This document shows, piece after piece, positions 16,565-26,282 of a stretch of DNA of 64,000 nt (its first letter is position 1; the number at the start of each line of letters is the position of its first letter). The notes beneath the pieces were generated by a model. That model saw nothing but the letters and a program-made list of their open reading frames with translations. It was not told the origin of the DNA and did no database searches. The DNA is from Mycobacterium colombiense CECT 3035 (lineage in GTDB: Bacteria; Actinomycetota; Actinomycetes; Mycobacteriales; Mycobacteriaceae): NCBI RefSeq assembly GCF_002105755.1, contig NZ_CP020821.1:248001-312000 (forward strand). Direction: 5' to 3'. A program made the translations under genes and the position numbers.

Positions 16565-19500
16565 ACGCCAGCCTGCTGATTGCCAACCGCGGCGAGATCG
16601 CACTGCGAATCATCCGCACCGCAATCGAATTGGGTATGCGGACGGTGGCGGTGTACGCCGAGGACGATGCCGACAGCCCGCATGTGCACGCGGCCGACGA
16701 GGCGATCGGCCTGCCGGGCAGCGGCCCGCGGGCCTACCTGGACCAGGCCGCGATCCTGGCAGCGGCGAAAAGCTCCGGTGCGGGCCTGATCCATCCCGGT
16801 TACGGGTTCCTCAGCGAGAACGCCGAATTCGCCGACGCCTGCGTGGCGGGCGGCTACACCTTCGTGGGCCCCGACGCCCGGGTGCTCGAGTCGCTCGGCA
16901 ACAAGACGTCGGCCCGCGGCGCCGCGATGGCCGCCGGGGTGCCGGTGCTGCCCGCGACCGAGGGGCCGAGCAGTGTCGAGGACATCAAGGCATTCTTCGC
17001 CGCTCAGGACGGCGGCATCATGATCAAGGCCCTCGCCGGCGGCGGGGGCGCGGAATGCGCAAGGTGCACAGCGCCGATCAGATCGACGAGGCCTACCGGC
17101 GCTGCGCCGCCGAAGCGCAGTCGGGCTTCGGTGACCCCGCGCTGTTCGCCGAGGCGCTGCGCGCCGACGCCCGCCACATCGAGGTGCAGGTCGTCGCCGC
17201 ACCGGCCGGGCACCAGACGCACGCCCACGCCGTCGGCGATCGCGACTGCAGCATCCAGCGGCGCTTCCAGAAGTTGGTGGAAGTCGCTCCCGCCCAAGGT
17301 CTTTCGGACGATCTGCGTCGCGCCCTGCACCAGGCGGCGGTGCGGCTGTGCGCGCGCGTGGGCCTGCGCGGGCTGGCCACCGTCGAATTCCTGGTCAGCG
17401 GTGAGGACTTCGTCTTCCTCGAGGTCAACCCGCGCATCCAGGTCGAGCACACCGTCACCGAGGAAACCACCGGGCTCGATCTGGTCGCCGTGCAGCTGGC
17501 GATCGCCGGCGGCGCGTCCTTCTATCAGCTGGGACTGCCGTCCGGAATCGCCTCCGACGGGCTGGAAGTCATCGGCGAGCCGGCCGCGCGCCGCGGCATC
17601 GCCATCCAGCTCAGGGTCAACGCGGAGACCTTCGGGCCCGACTTCTCCGTCGTCCCCACGGCGGGCACGCTCACGGCGTTCTCGCCGCCCAGCGGCCCCG
17701 GCGTGCGCGTCGACACGTACGGCCGGGCGGGTCTGGTGATCAGCCCCCAGTACGATTCGCTGCTGGCCAAGCTCATCGTCTACGTGCACGGACCGTCGTG
17801 GCGGGCGGCGGTGCGCAAGGCGCGCACCGCCCTGGCCGAGTTCGGCATCGAGGGCGTCCACACCAACATCGGATTCCTGCGCGAGCTGCTGACCGCCGAG
17901 CTGATCGAATCCGGTTGGGTGAGCACACTTTTCCTCGACGAGAGGCTTCCCGAACTGGCCCGGGCCGCGCAGTCCCGCGAGCGAGAACCGCGGGTGGCGG
18001 CCGTCGAGCTCTATCCCGGGGAGGACGCGTTGCGCGCGCAGCTGGCCGGCACCGTGGTCGAGGTGGCGCCGGAGGGCGCCGAATGCGCCGCGGGTGGCCA
18101 GCTGGTTGTCCTGGAAGCGATGAAGATGCAGCACGTGCTCGTCGCGCCGGACGCCCTGCGCACCGTGCGGGTGCTGGTCACGCCCGGGCAGGTGGTCGCG
18201 ACCGGAGACCCGCTGCTGGTCTTCACCCGCACCGCGGCGACCGCAGACGGCGAGTCCGTCTCGGCCGCACTGGATCTGGATCGGCCGCGGGCCGATCTGG
18301 ACGAAGTCGTACACCGGCATTCCCTGACGCTGGACGAGGGCCGTCAGGCCGCGGTGGCCAAGCGGCACAGCCGAGGCAGGCGCACCGCGCGGGAGAACAT
18401 CGCCGACCTCGTCGATCCCGGCAGTTTCGTCGAATACGGTGCGTTGGCCATCGCGGCGCAGCGCAGCCGCCGCTCGGAAGAGGAGCTGATCGTCAACACC
18501 CCGGCCGACGGACTGGTCGCCGGCCTGGCCACCATCGGCGCGGAGCGGTTCGGGCGGAGCGCGGCGCAGGCCGTCGTGGTGTCCTACGACTACACCGTGC
18601 TGGCCGGTACGCAGGGCATGCGCAACCACGCCAAGACCGACCGCGTGTTCGACCTCGCCGCGCGAAAGCGGTTGCCGGTGCTGCTGTTCGCGGAGGGCGG
18701 CGGGGGCCGCCCGGGCGACACCGACGTCGGCGGTGCCGCCGGGCTGGACGTCCCGACCTTCCGGATGCTCGCGGCACTGAGTGGGAAGGTGCCGCTGGTG
18801 TCGATCGTGTCGGGCCGGTGCTTCGCCGGCAACGCCGCGCTGGCCGGCGTGTGCGACGTGATCATCGCAACACCGGACGCGAACATCGGGATGGGCGGCC
18901 CGGCGATGATCGAGGGGGGTGGGCTGGGCGTGTATCCGCCGGAGGCGATCGGGCCGATCGGGGTGCAGCGCCGCAACGGCGTGGTCAGCCTGGTCGCCCG
19001 GGACGAGTCGCACGCCGTCGCGCTGGCCAAGCAATACCTCTCGTACTTTCAAGGCGCCGTGAGCGACTGGACGGCGCCCGACCCGCGGCTGGCTCGGCAT
19101 GTGGTGCCGCAGAATCGGTTACGCGCCTACGACGTCCACCGGGCCATCGAGGCCATCGTCGACGTCGGCTCGGTGCTGGAGCTGCGGCCGGACTACGGCG
19201 TGGGCATCGTCACCGCGCTGGTGCGCGTCGAGGGAGTGCCGTACGGCTTGATCGCCAACAGCACCCATCACCTGGGTGGCGCGATCGACGCCGAGGCGGC
19301 CGACAAGGCCGGCGACTTCCTCGCCCTGTGCGAATCGTTCGGTCTGCCGGTGATCTCGCTGTGCGACACCCCGGGCTTCATGGTCGGGCCCGACGCGGAG
19401 ACCCAGGCCGCGGTCCGCCGGTTCGGCCGGATGTTCATCCTGGGCGCCCGGCTCACGGTGCCGCTGGGAATGATCATCCTGCGCAAGGCATATGGCCTCG

Positions 19501-19787
19501 GGGCGATGGCGATGGCCGGCGGTTCGTTTCGTGCACCGCAGTTCACCGTCGCGTGGCCGACGGGTGAGATCGGCGGCATGGGCCTGGAGGGCGCCGTGCG
19601 CCTCGGGTTCAGCAAAGAGCTGGCCGCCGTCGAGGATCCCGCCGAGCGGCAAAGCCTGTTCGATCGCCTGGTGGCCGCGGCCTACGAGCACGGCAAGGCG
19701 CTGCGGGCGGCCACCACGTTCGAACTGGACGACGTCATAGACCCAGCAGCCTCCCGGGCCTGGATCACCAGGCTTCCGGGAGGCTGA
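16561..19787 (+). pseudogene. Single-chain acyl-CoA carboxylase (BC-BCCP-CT), frameshifted
   Basis: With one base restored the gene encodes about 1,075 residues: biotin carboxylase (LLIANRGEIALRIIRTA at the N terminus, LEVNPRIQVEHTVTEETTG in the middle), a biotinyl domain with EAMKM (biotin-accepting Lys codon at 18123-18125), and a C-terminal carboxyltransferase (GGRCFAGNAAL-like and DTPGFMVGPDAE segments). The reading frame breaks at 17049/17050 inside the ATP-grasp glycine loop: expected GGGGRGMRKV reads GGGGAECARC because one C is missing next to a run of G. Both flanks keep intact coding, so this is a recent mutation or a sequence error. It would make a malonyl- or methylcrotonyl-type CoA ester from the ligase product. 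The ATG overlaps the ligase stop. Confidence 0.85.
19747..19786. terminator. Nested stem-loop at the end of the carboxylase gene
   Basis: An 11-bp outer stem (CAGCCTCCCGG with CCGGGAGGCTG) encloses a 6-bp stem (GCCTGG with CCAGGC, loop ATCA), separated only by TT. It ends on the carboxylase stop codon, between two convergent genes. There is no U tract, as is common in mycobacteria, so it could be a bidirectional terminator. Confidence 0.55.
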
Positions 19788-19809
19788 AGGGTCTAGCGGT
19801 TATGCGTGG

Positions 19810-20160
19810 TTACGCGTGGCCGGAGCCGCAGCCGACGCCCGGCAGGCAGCCGGTGCCGCCCGGAATGCCGCCCGGGCCCGCGTTCTGGCCGCCGGAGCCG
19901 CAGCCGACGCCCGGCACGCAGCCCTGGCCACCCGGGCCGCCGCCGGGGCCGTTGAACTGGCCACCGGAGCCGCAGTTTCCATTGGCGTCGCAGCCACCGC
20001 CGCCCGGGTCGTCCTTGAAGGTCACGTGGGTGGGCGCGGGGGAGTTGGCGGCTGGTCCGGCGACGTAGACGTCAGCAGCGGCCGCGGGCGCGGCGGCGAT
20101 GGCCGCAGCGACAGCCCCGGCGACAACCAGCGGTTTCATCAGTGTCAATTTCGATAGCAT
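19810..20160 (-). CDS. Secreted Gly/Pro-rich protein with C-x5-C-GSG repeats
   Basis: A 116-residue exported protein of unknown function. A Sec signal peptide (VVAGAVAAAIAAAPAAAA) is followed by DVYVAGPAANSPAPTHV. The rest is three copies of a unit with C-x5-C-G-S-G: GCDANGNCGSG, GCVPGVGCGSG and GCLPGVGCGSG, linked by glycine/proline spacers. Six evenly spaced cysteines suggest disulfides or metal binding outside the cell. ATG 20160 is chosen; ATG 20139 (MKPL) and GTG 20184 are alternatives, and a GAGGTGG lies about 15 nt upstream of 20160. It sits convergent to the carboxylase and divergent from fabG5. Confidence 0.7.
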   Translation of the reverse strand: MLSKLTLMKPLVVAGAVAAAIAAAPAAAADVYVAGPAANSPAPTHVTFKDDPGGGGCDANGNCGSGGQFNGPGGGPGGQGCVPGVGCGSGGQNAGPGGIPGGTGCLPGVGCGSGHA

Positions 20161-20273
20161 GCGCGTGGCATACCACCTCAACACGTGTCCAAAACATCGC
20201 GAATAAAATTCGACGGCAAACGAAGTCCCCGCTGCTCAACGGCGGCTCTCACCGCGACGGAAGGCCCGACACC

Positions 20274-21056
20274 ATGACCTCACAAGATCTCACCGGCCGC
20301 ACCGCGATCATCACCGGAGCGTCGCGCGGAATCGGGCTGTCGATCGCCCAGGAGCTGGCGGCGGCGGGGGCCAACGTGGTGCTCACCGCGCGCAAGCAGG
20401 AGGCCGCCGACGAGGCCGCCGCCCAGGTGGGGAAGAACGCCCTCGGGGTGGGCGCCCACGCGGTCGACGAGGACGCGGCGCGCCGCTGCGTGGAGCTCAC
20501 GCTGGAGCGGTTCGGCTCCGCCGACATCCTGATCAACAACGCCGGAACCAACCCGGCATACGGTCCGCTGATCGAGCAGGATCACGCCCGGTTCACCAAG
20601 ATCTTCGACGTCAACCTGTGGGCCCCGCTGCTGTGGACGTCGCTCGTGGTCAAGTCGTGGATGGGCGAGCATGGCGGGACGATCGTCAACACGGCCTCCA
20701 TCGGAGGCCTGCATCAGTCGCCGGCGATGGGCATGTACAACGCCACCAAGGCCGCGCTGATCCACGTCACCAAGCAACTGGCGCTGGAACTTTCGCCGCG
20801 CATCAGGGTCAACGCGATATGCCCGGGTGTGGTGCGCACCCGGCTCGCCGAGGCGCTCTGGAAGGACCACGAGGACCCGCTGGCGTCATCGATCGCGCTC
20901 GGGCGCATCGGTGAACCGATCGACGTGGCCGCGGCGGTGGCCTTCCTGGTCTCCGACGCGGCCAGCTGGATCACCGGCGAGACCATGGTGATCGACGGTG
21001 GCCTGTTGCTGGGCGCCGCGCAGGGATTCCAGTCCGCGCCGGGCGGCGGGCAATGA
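20274..21056 (+). CDS. fabG5: SDR-family 3-oxoacyl reductase/3-hydroxyacyl dehydrogenase
   Basis: A 260-residue short-chain dehydrogenase with TGASRGIG at residues 14-21, an NNAG motif, and the catalytic Y-N-A-T-K. It reduces or oxidises a 3-oxoacyl/3-hydroxyacyl (or similar) group with NAD(P)H. Length and order relative to thyA match Rv2766c (fabG5). It overlaps the first acyl-CoA dehydrogenase by four bases, so it is likely the third step of a beta-oxidation-like sequence rather than fatty-acid synthesis; that is inference. The ATG at 20274 follows a GGAAGG ribosome site. Confidence 0.85.
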   Translation: MTSQDLTGRTAIITGASRGIGLSIAQELAAAGANVVLTARKQEAADEAAAQVGKNALGVGAHAVDEDAARRCVELTLERFGSADILINNAGTNPAYGPLIEQDHARFTKIFDVNLWAPLLWTSLVVKSWMGEHGGTIVNTASIGGLHQSPAMGMYNATKAALIHVTKQLALELSPRIRVNAICPGVVRTRLAEALWKDHEDPLASSIALGRIGEPIDVAAAVAFLVSDAASWITGETMVIDGGLLLGAAQGFQSAPGGGQ

Positions 21057-22243
21057 CCGCCGTCGACACCGCCGACCTGGACGCGCGGGTGCAGGCACTG
21101 CTCGACGAGCACGATCCGGCGACCAGCGACCCACGGGATTTCCTTGGCGCGCAATACGATGCGGGGCTGGCCTGGGTGCACCTGCCGCACGGTTTCGGCG
21201 GGCTGGATCTGCCGCGCACCGCCCAGGAGCGCGTCGATGCCCGGCTGGCCGCGGCTGGCGCGCCGGTGGGCGGCACCCGCAAGAATTACATCGGCATGGG
21301 CATGGCGGCGCCGACGATCGCGGCGTTCGGCACCGACGAGCAGAAGCGAAAGTTCCTGCGCCCGTTGTTCACCGGTGAGCAGATCTACTGCCAGCTGTTC
21401 AGTGAGCCGGGCGCCGGATCCGACCTGGCCGGGGTCGCCACCCGTGCCGTGCGCGACGGTGACGACTGGATTGTCAACGGGCAGAAGGTGTGGACCTCAC
21501 AGGCGCAACACGCGCAGATGGCCATCCTGGTCGCCCGGACCGATCCGGCCGTGCCCAAACACCAAGGGCTGACCTATTTTCTGTGCGACCTGACGCAACC
21601 GGGTGTCGACATCCGGCCGTTGCGCCAGATCACCGGCGAGGCCGAATTCAACGAGGTGTTCCTCACCGACGTCCGGGTGCCCGATGCCAACCGGCTCGGA
21701 CCGGAGGGCGGTGGCTGGCGGGTCGCCACCACCACGCTGAACAACGAACGCGTCGCGATCGGGTCGCGCGCCGGTGTTCCCCGGGAAGGCGGCCACATCG
21801 GCAAGGTCACCGAGGCCTGGCGAGACGAGCCCGCACTGCGTAACCCCGCGATGCACGACCAGCTGATGCGGCTGTGGGTCGAGGCGGAGGTCCTGCGGCT
21901 GGCCGGCGAACGGTTGCGGCAACAGGCGGCCACCGGTCAGCCCGGCCCCGAGGGGGCCGGCATGAAGGTGGCGTTCGCCAAGCTGGCACAGGCGATTTCG
22001 GGCTTCGAGATCGAGCTGCACGCCGAAGCCGGCCTGTATTACGACGACTGGACCCTGCGCAGGCCCGAGACGGTCGACCTGGTCGGTCGCGGCCCCGGCT
22101 ACCGCTACCTGCGGGCGCGCGGCAATTCGATCGAGGGCGGTACGTCAGAAATCCTGCGCAACACCATCTCCGAGCGGATCCTCGGCCTGCCGGGTGAACA
22201 CCGTGTCGACAAGGACGCCGCCTGGAAGGACCTGCCCCGATGA
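21053..22243 (+). CDS. Acyl-CoA dehydrogenase, probable alpha subunit
   Basis: A 396-residue FAD-dependent acyl-CoA dehydrogenase. The FAD/substrate loop YCQLFSEPGAGSDLAG and the C-terminal NSIEGGTSEILRNTISERIL motif are clear. It introduces an alpha,beta double bond into acyl-CoA, with electrons passed to ETF. It overlaps fabG5 upstream and a second, shorter dehydrogenase downstream (ATGA). In mycobacteria such adjacent pairs (FadE26-FadE27 type) form alpha2beta2 heterotetramers, so these two are likely partners. Confidence 0.88.
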   Translation: MTAVDTADLDARVQALLDEHDPATSDPRDFLGAQYDAGLAWVHLPHGFGGLDLPRTAQERVDARLAAAGAPVGGTRKNYIGMGMAAPTIAAFGTDEQKRKFLRPLFTGEQIYCQLFSEPGAGSDLAGVATRAVRDGDDWIVNGQKVWTSQAQHAQMAILVARTDPAVPKHQGLTYFLCDLTQPGVDIRPLRQITGEAEFNEVFLTDVRVPDANRLGPEGGGWRVATTTLNNERVAIGSRAGVPREGGHIGKVTEAWRDEPALRNPAMHDQLMRLWVEAEVLRLAGERLRQQAATGQPGPEGAGMKVAFAKLAQAISGFEIELHAEAGLYYDDWTLRRPETVDLVGRGPGYRYLRARGNSIEGGTSEILRNTISERILGLPGEHRVDKDAAWKDLPR

Positions 22244-23343
22244 GCGCGCACACCGGCGACCTGCTGTACACCGACACCGAAGAGGCGTTGCGGGCCGGCG
22301 TCCGTCAGCTGTTCGCCGAGCGGTGCCCACCCGAATCGGTGGCGCGCCTCTATGACCAGCAACCGCAAGACTTCTCGGGCGTGTGGCGCACCCTGGCCGC
22401 CGAACTCGGCGTGGCAGGCCTGCTGGTTCCCGAGTCGCTGGGCGGGGCCGACGCGAGCGCCCGCGAGGCCGCCGTGGTGATGGAGGAGATCGGCCGGGCC
22501 GTCGCCCCGGTGCCGTTCCTGTCCAGCGCGATCCTCGCCACCATCGCGCTGCTTCGCGCCGGTGACACCGAGACCGTGTCGGCGCTGGCCCGGGGCGAGC
22601 TGACGGCGGCGTTGGTGGTGCCGCTGTCGAGCGCACCGTGCGACCCGATCACGGGCGTCGGCGGAAGCGCCGACGGGCTGAGCGGGTCGGTCACCAGCGT
22701 GGCCGGCGCGGATGCCGCCGATGTGCTGGTGGTCCCGGTCGCCGGGGGCGACGGGCTCGAGCTGCACACCGTCGCCCGCGACGCGCCGGGCGTCCAGATC
22801 TCCCCGGCGCTCGCGCTGGACATGACCAGACCCCTTGCCGCCGTGTCATTTTCGGGATCACCGTCGTCGCGGGTCGGGGCGGGCGACGAGCCGGTCACCG
22901 AAGCCATCCGGACCGGTGCGGCCCTGCTGGCGTCCGAGCAACTCGGGCTGGCCCAATGGTGCTTCGAGACCACGCTGGCCTACGCGAAAGAGCGCAGGCA
23001 ATTCGGCCGCACGATCGGCTCCTACCAGGCGATCAAGCACCGGCTGGCCGACCTGTGGTTCGAGGTCGGGGCGGCCGCCGCCGCGGCCCGCTACGCGGCC
23101 GACACCTGCGCCGCCGGCGACCCCGACGCGGACGCCGCGGCGGCCGTCGCGCAGGCCTACTGCAGCGACGTCGCCGTGCACGCCGCCGAGGAGTGCGTGC
23201 AGCTGCACGGCGGGATCGGGATGACCTGGGAGTATCCCGCGCACCTGTACCTCAAGCGGGCCAAGAGCGACCAATTGGCGTTCGGCACCGCCTACCGTCA
23301 CCGCGCCCGCCTGGCCGAATTGGTGGACCTGCCCGCGTTCTGA
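22240..23343 (+). CDS. Acyl-CoA dehydrogenase, probable beta subunit
   Basis: A 367-residue acyl-CoA dehydrogenase homologue. It keeps the C-terminal helices (LAYAKERRQFGRTIGSYQAI and QLHGGIGMTWEYPAHLYLKR) but has a divergent, alanine-rich middle (about residues 120-210) in place of the usual FAD-binding loop seen in its neighbour. That pattern fits the non-catalytic or half-site partner of a heterotetrameric dehydrogenase. It is translationally coupled to the upstream gene. Specific substrate is unknown. Confidence 0.85.
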   Translation: MSAHTGDLLYTDTEEALRAGVRQLFAERCPPESVARLYDQQPQDFSGVWRTLAAELGVAGLLVPESLGGADASAREAAVVMEEIGRAVAPVPFLSSAILATIALLRAGDTETVSALARGELTAALVVPLSSAPCDPITGVGGSADGLSGSVTSVAGADAADVLVVPVAGGDGLELHTVARDAPGVQISPALALDMTRPLAAVSFSGSPSSRVGAGDEPVTEAIRTGAALLASEQLGLAQWCFETTLAYAKERRQFGRTIGSYQAIKHRLADLWFEVGAAAAAARYAADTCAAGDPDADAAAAVAQAYCSDVAVHAAEECVQLHGGIGMTWEYPAHLYLKRAKSDQLAFGTAYRHRARLAELVDLPAF

Positions 23344-23425
23344 TCTTCGGCGCCACCGCGGTCGTCGCCCCGGGCGCCCGCGCCGACGATAGAGTTTGCC
23401 GACCAACCAGGTGGGAGTGGCGCGA

Positions 23426-24640
23426 ATGCGGGTGTTGCTGTCGGCGTACGACTCGCGCGGCGGCGTCGAGCCGCTCGCCGCGCTCGCGGCGCACCTGCGG
23501 GCGCTCGGCGTTGACGCGCGGGTGAGCGCGCCACCGGACGCCGAATTCGCCGAGCTGCTGGCCCGCGCCGACGTCCCGCTGCTGCCGTTCGGCGCCTCGT
23601 TGCGCGCGATGAAGACCGGGCCGCTGCCGTCCGAGGCGGACCTGCGCCGGCAGCTGGACGGCCTGATCGCCGTGCAGTTCGACGCCGTGGCCGCCGCGGC
23701 CGAGGGCTGCGATGCGCTGGTGGTGGCCGGCTTCCCGCCGGCCGCCGCGGCCGCCCGATCGGTGGCCGAGAGCCGGGGGATTCACTACGTCTACGTCAGT
23801 TACCAGCCCACCATCGTGCCGTCGCCGCACCACCCGCCGCCGACCTACGCCAACGGACCGTTCCCGCCCGGCACGGTCGACAACCGGGTGCTCTGGCAAG
23901 TCGACGCCCGGCACATGCAGGAACCGTTCGGTGCGACGCTCAACGACCATCGGGCGGCCCTCGGACTGCCGCCACTGGACAACCTGCGCGACTACGCGCT
24001 GACCGACCGCCCGTGGTTGGCGACCGATCCCATCCTGGACCCGTGGCGGCCCGCCGACCTGGACGTCGTGCAAACCGGCGCCTGGCTGCTGCGCGACCAG
24101 CGCCCGCTGCCGGACCAGCTGGTCGCGTTCCTCGACGCGGGCGCACCGCCGGTCTATGTCGGCTTCGGCAGCATGCCGATGCGCGCCTCGCAAGACGCCG
24201 CCCGGACGGCCATCGAGGCGGTCCGCGCCCAGGGCCGCCGCGCCGTGGTCTCGCGCGGCTGGGCCGACCTGGCGCCGATCGACGACCGGGACGACTGCCT
24301 GGCCGTCGGCGAGGTCAACCACCAGGCGCTGTTCGCGCGGGTCGCCGCCGTGGTGCACCACGGCGGGGCTGGCACCACGACGACTGCCGCCCGGGCGGGC
24401 GCGCCGCAGGTGGTGGTGCCCCAGGGCGCCGACCAGCCCTACTGGGCCGCAAGGGTGCGCGAACTGGGCATCGGCGCCGCCCACGACGGGCCCGCACCCA
24501 CCACCGAGTCGCTGTCGACCGCGCTCAGGGCGGTCCTGACCGACCAGATGCGCGCGCGGGCGAAATCGGTCGCCGCGACGATCCGCACCGACGGCACCGC
24601 GGTGGCCGCGACGCTGCTGATGACCGCGCTAACGCGGTAG
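23426..24640 (+). CDS. GT1-family glycosyltransferase
   Basis: A 404-residue GT-B enzyme related to antibiotic and glycopeptidolipid glycosyltransferases. The N terminus MRVLLSAYDSRGGVEP is the acceptor-domain loop; the C-terminal donor-site motif HHGGAGTTTTAARAGAPQVV with GADQPYWA binds the nucleotide sugar. It would move a sugar onto a lipid or small-molecule acceptor at the cytosolic face. The start ATG has GTGGGAG upstream. It sits after the dehydrogenases but with an 82-bp gap and a TAGAGT -10 candidate (23390-23395), so it may have its own promoter. The 3' end overlaps the opposing hydrolase by 12 bp. Confidence 0.8.
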   Translation: MRVLLSAYDSRGGVEPLAALAAHLRALGVDARVSAPPDAEFAELLARADVPLLPFGASLRAMKTGPLPSEADLRRQLDGLIAVQFDAVAAAAEGCDALVVAGFPPAAAAARSVAESRGIHYVYVSYQPTIVPSPHHPPPTYANGPFPPGTVDNRVLWQVDARHMQEPFGATLNDHRAALGLPPLDNLRDYALTDRPWLATDPILDPWRPADLDVVQTGAWLLRDQRPLPDQLVAFLDAGAPPVYVGFGSMPMRASQDAARTAIEAVRAQGRRAVVSRGWADLAPIDDRDDCLAVGEVNHQALFARVAAVVHHGGAGTTTTAARAGAPQVVVPQGADQPYWAARVRELGIGAAHDGPAPTTESLSTALRAVLTDQMRARAKSVAATIRTDGTAVAATLLMTALTR

Positions 24641-25378
24641 CTTCGCTGCGAACAGCTCCGTCATCGCGTCCCAATGCCGCTCGGCGGCGGCGGCGTCGTA
24701 GGGCGCGTTGTCCGGAACCGCGAATCCGTGGCCGGCCGAATACCACTCGATGGTGTGCTCGACGCCGGCCGCCGTCAGCGCCTTGTCGAGCTGCTCGGCG
24801 TCGCCGGCGGTGAACGACGCGTCGTTCTGGGCGCCGCCCACGTACACCGTCGCGCTGATCCGATCGGCCAACAGGTGCGGGCTGTCCTCGGTGTCGGTCA
24901 CCAGGCCGCCGCCGTGGAAGGACGCCGCCGCGGCCACCCGGTCGGGCACCCGCCCGGCCACCAGCAGGGACGTCCGGCCGCCCATGCAGTAACCGCACAC
25001 CCCGAATCGCTCGCCGCTCACCTCGGGGCGGGCGGCCAGGTAATCGAAGAACGCGCCGGCGTCGGCGGCCATCCGGTCCGGGGTGACGCTGCCGATCATC
25101 GAGAACAGGCGGCCGCGCTCCTTCTTGTCGCTGAACACGGTCGCCATGTCGAACGGCGCCCAGTCGGCGGTGCGGTAGTAGACGTCGGGCAGCAGCACGG
25201 TGTAGCCGAAGCCGGCCAGCTTGGCGGCCATCTGCTGGAACGTCTCGCGGACGCCGCCGGCGTCGGGATACATGACCACGCCGGGCCACGGGACTTGGGA
25301 TTCCGGGCCCTCGGGGGTGAACAGGTGCACCGTGCAGGTGCCATCGGGGGTGGTGACGACGTCGATGATGTTCGGCAT
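24629..25378 (-). CDS. Dienelactone hydrolase-family protein
   Basis: A 249-residue alpha/beta hydrolase, syntenic with Rv2765. It begins [15 protein letters not shown]. The nucleophile elbow is G-V-C-G-Y-C-M-G-G, giving the cysteine nucleophile of the dienelactone hydrolase family, and the late GHGFAVPDN supplies the histidine. The family hydrolyses lactones and esters; here the substrate is unknown. It is divergent from thyA by 42 bp, and its 3' end overlaps the glycosyltransferase. Confidence 0.85.
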   Translation of the reverse strand: MPNIIDVVTTPDGTCTVHLFTPEGPESQVPWPGVVMYPDAGGVRETFQQMAAKLAGFGYTVLLPDVYYRTADWAPFDMATVFSDKKERGRLFSMIGSVTPDRMAADAGAFFDYLAARPEVSGERFGVCGYCMGGRTSLLVAGRVPDRVAAAASFHGGGLVTDTEDSPHLLADRISATVYVGGAQNDASFTAGDAEQLDKALTAAGVEHTIEWYSAGHGFAVPDNAPYDAAAAERHWDAMTELFAAKLPR

Positions 25379-25408
25379 GGCACCCGTTCTACTCCGCGGG
25401 CTTGGACG

Positions 25409-25414
25409 TATTCT
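25409..25414 (+). promoter_or_regulatory. -10 element of predicted leaderless thyA promoter
   Basis: TATTCT ends 6 nt before the thyA GTG, with no ribosome-binding site between. Confidence 0.5.
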
Positions 25415-25420
25415 GGCGGC

Positions 25421-26221
25421 GTGCCGATCCCGACGCCCTACGAGGACTTGCTCCGCCTGGTGCTCGATCAGGGAACGGCCAAATCCGACCGCACCGGCAC
25501 CGGGACCCGCAGCCTGTTCGGACAGCAGCTGCGCTACGACCTGGCGGCCGGCTTCCCGCTGCTCACCACCAAGAAGGTGCACCTCAAGTCGGTGATCTAC
25601 GAACTGCTGTGGTTCCTGCGCGGCGACTCCAACGTCGCCTGGCTGCACGAGCACGGCGTCACCATCTGGGACGAATGGGCAAGCAGCACAGGCGATCTCG
25701 GGCCGGTCTACGGCGTGCAGTGGCGGTCCTGGCCGACGCCGTCTGGCGAGCACGTCGATCAGATCAGCGCGGCCCTCGACCTGCTGCGCACCGACCCCGA
25801 CTCGCGGCGCATCATCGTGTCGGCGTGGAACGTCGGCGAGATCCCGCGGATGGCGCTGCCGCCGTGTCACGCGTTCTTCCAGTTCTACGTGGCCGACGGG
25901 CGGCTGAGCTGCCAGCTCTACCAGCGCAGCGCCGACCTGTTCCTGGGTGTGCCGTTCAACATCGCCAGCTATGCGCTGCTGACGCACATGATGGCCGCCC
26001 AGTCCGGTCTCGCGGTCGGCGAGTTCGTGTGGACGGGCGGGGACTGCCACATCTATGACAACCATGTCGAGCAGGTGCGGCTGCAACTGAGCCGCGAGCC
26101 CCGGCCGTACCCGGAACTCGTTCTGGGCGCTCGGGATTCGATTTTCGATTACACCTACGACGATGTCGTCGTAAAGAACTACGACCCACATCCGGCGATC
26201 AAAGCCCCAGTCGCGGTATGA
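25421..26221 (+). CDS. thyA: Thymidylate synthase (folate-consuming)
   Basis: Methylates dUMP to dTMP with methylenetetrahydrofolate, producing dihydrofolate that DfrA (next gene) recycles. At 266 residues it has the catalytic Cys149 in [14 protein letters not shown], the dUMP-binding [19 protein letters not shown], and the N-terminal [11 protein letters not shown]. The GTG at 25421 is supported by a TATTCT box 6 nt upstream. dfrA follows by 61 bp, as in M. tuberculosis. The folate-sparing ThyX is also encoded in this window. Confidence 0.97.
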   Translation: MPIPTPYEDLLRLVLDQGTAKSDRTGTGTRSLFGQQLRYDLAAGFPLLTTKKVHLKSVIYELLWFLRGDSNVAWLHEHGVTIWDEWASSTGDLGPVYGVQWRSWPTPSGEHVDQISAALDLLRTDPDSRRIIVSAWNVGEIPRMALPPCHAFFQFYVADGRLSCQLYQRSADLFLGVPFNIASYALLTHMMAAQSGLAVGEFVWTGGDCHIYDNHVEQVRLQLSREPRPYPELVLGARDSIFDYTYDDVVVKNYDPHPAIKAPVAV

Positions 26222-26282
26222 CGCGCGCCGGCCATCGGGCCGGCTCGGGCGGCATGCAGGCCGGGATCAAGGAGTAGCGCGT

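Noticed and set aside
16129..17202. 357-residue minus-strand open frame
   Set aside because: Antisense to the ligase and carboxylase; composition is that of a high-GC shadow frame.
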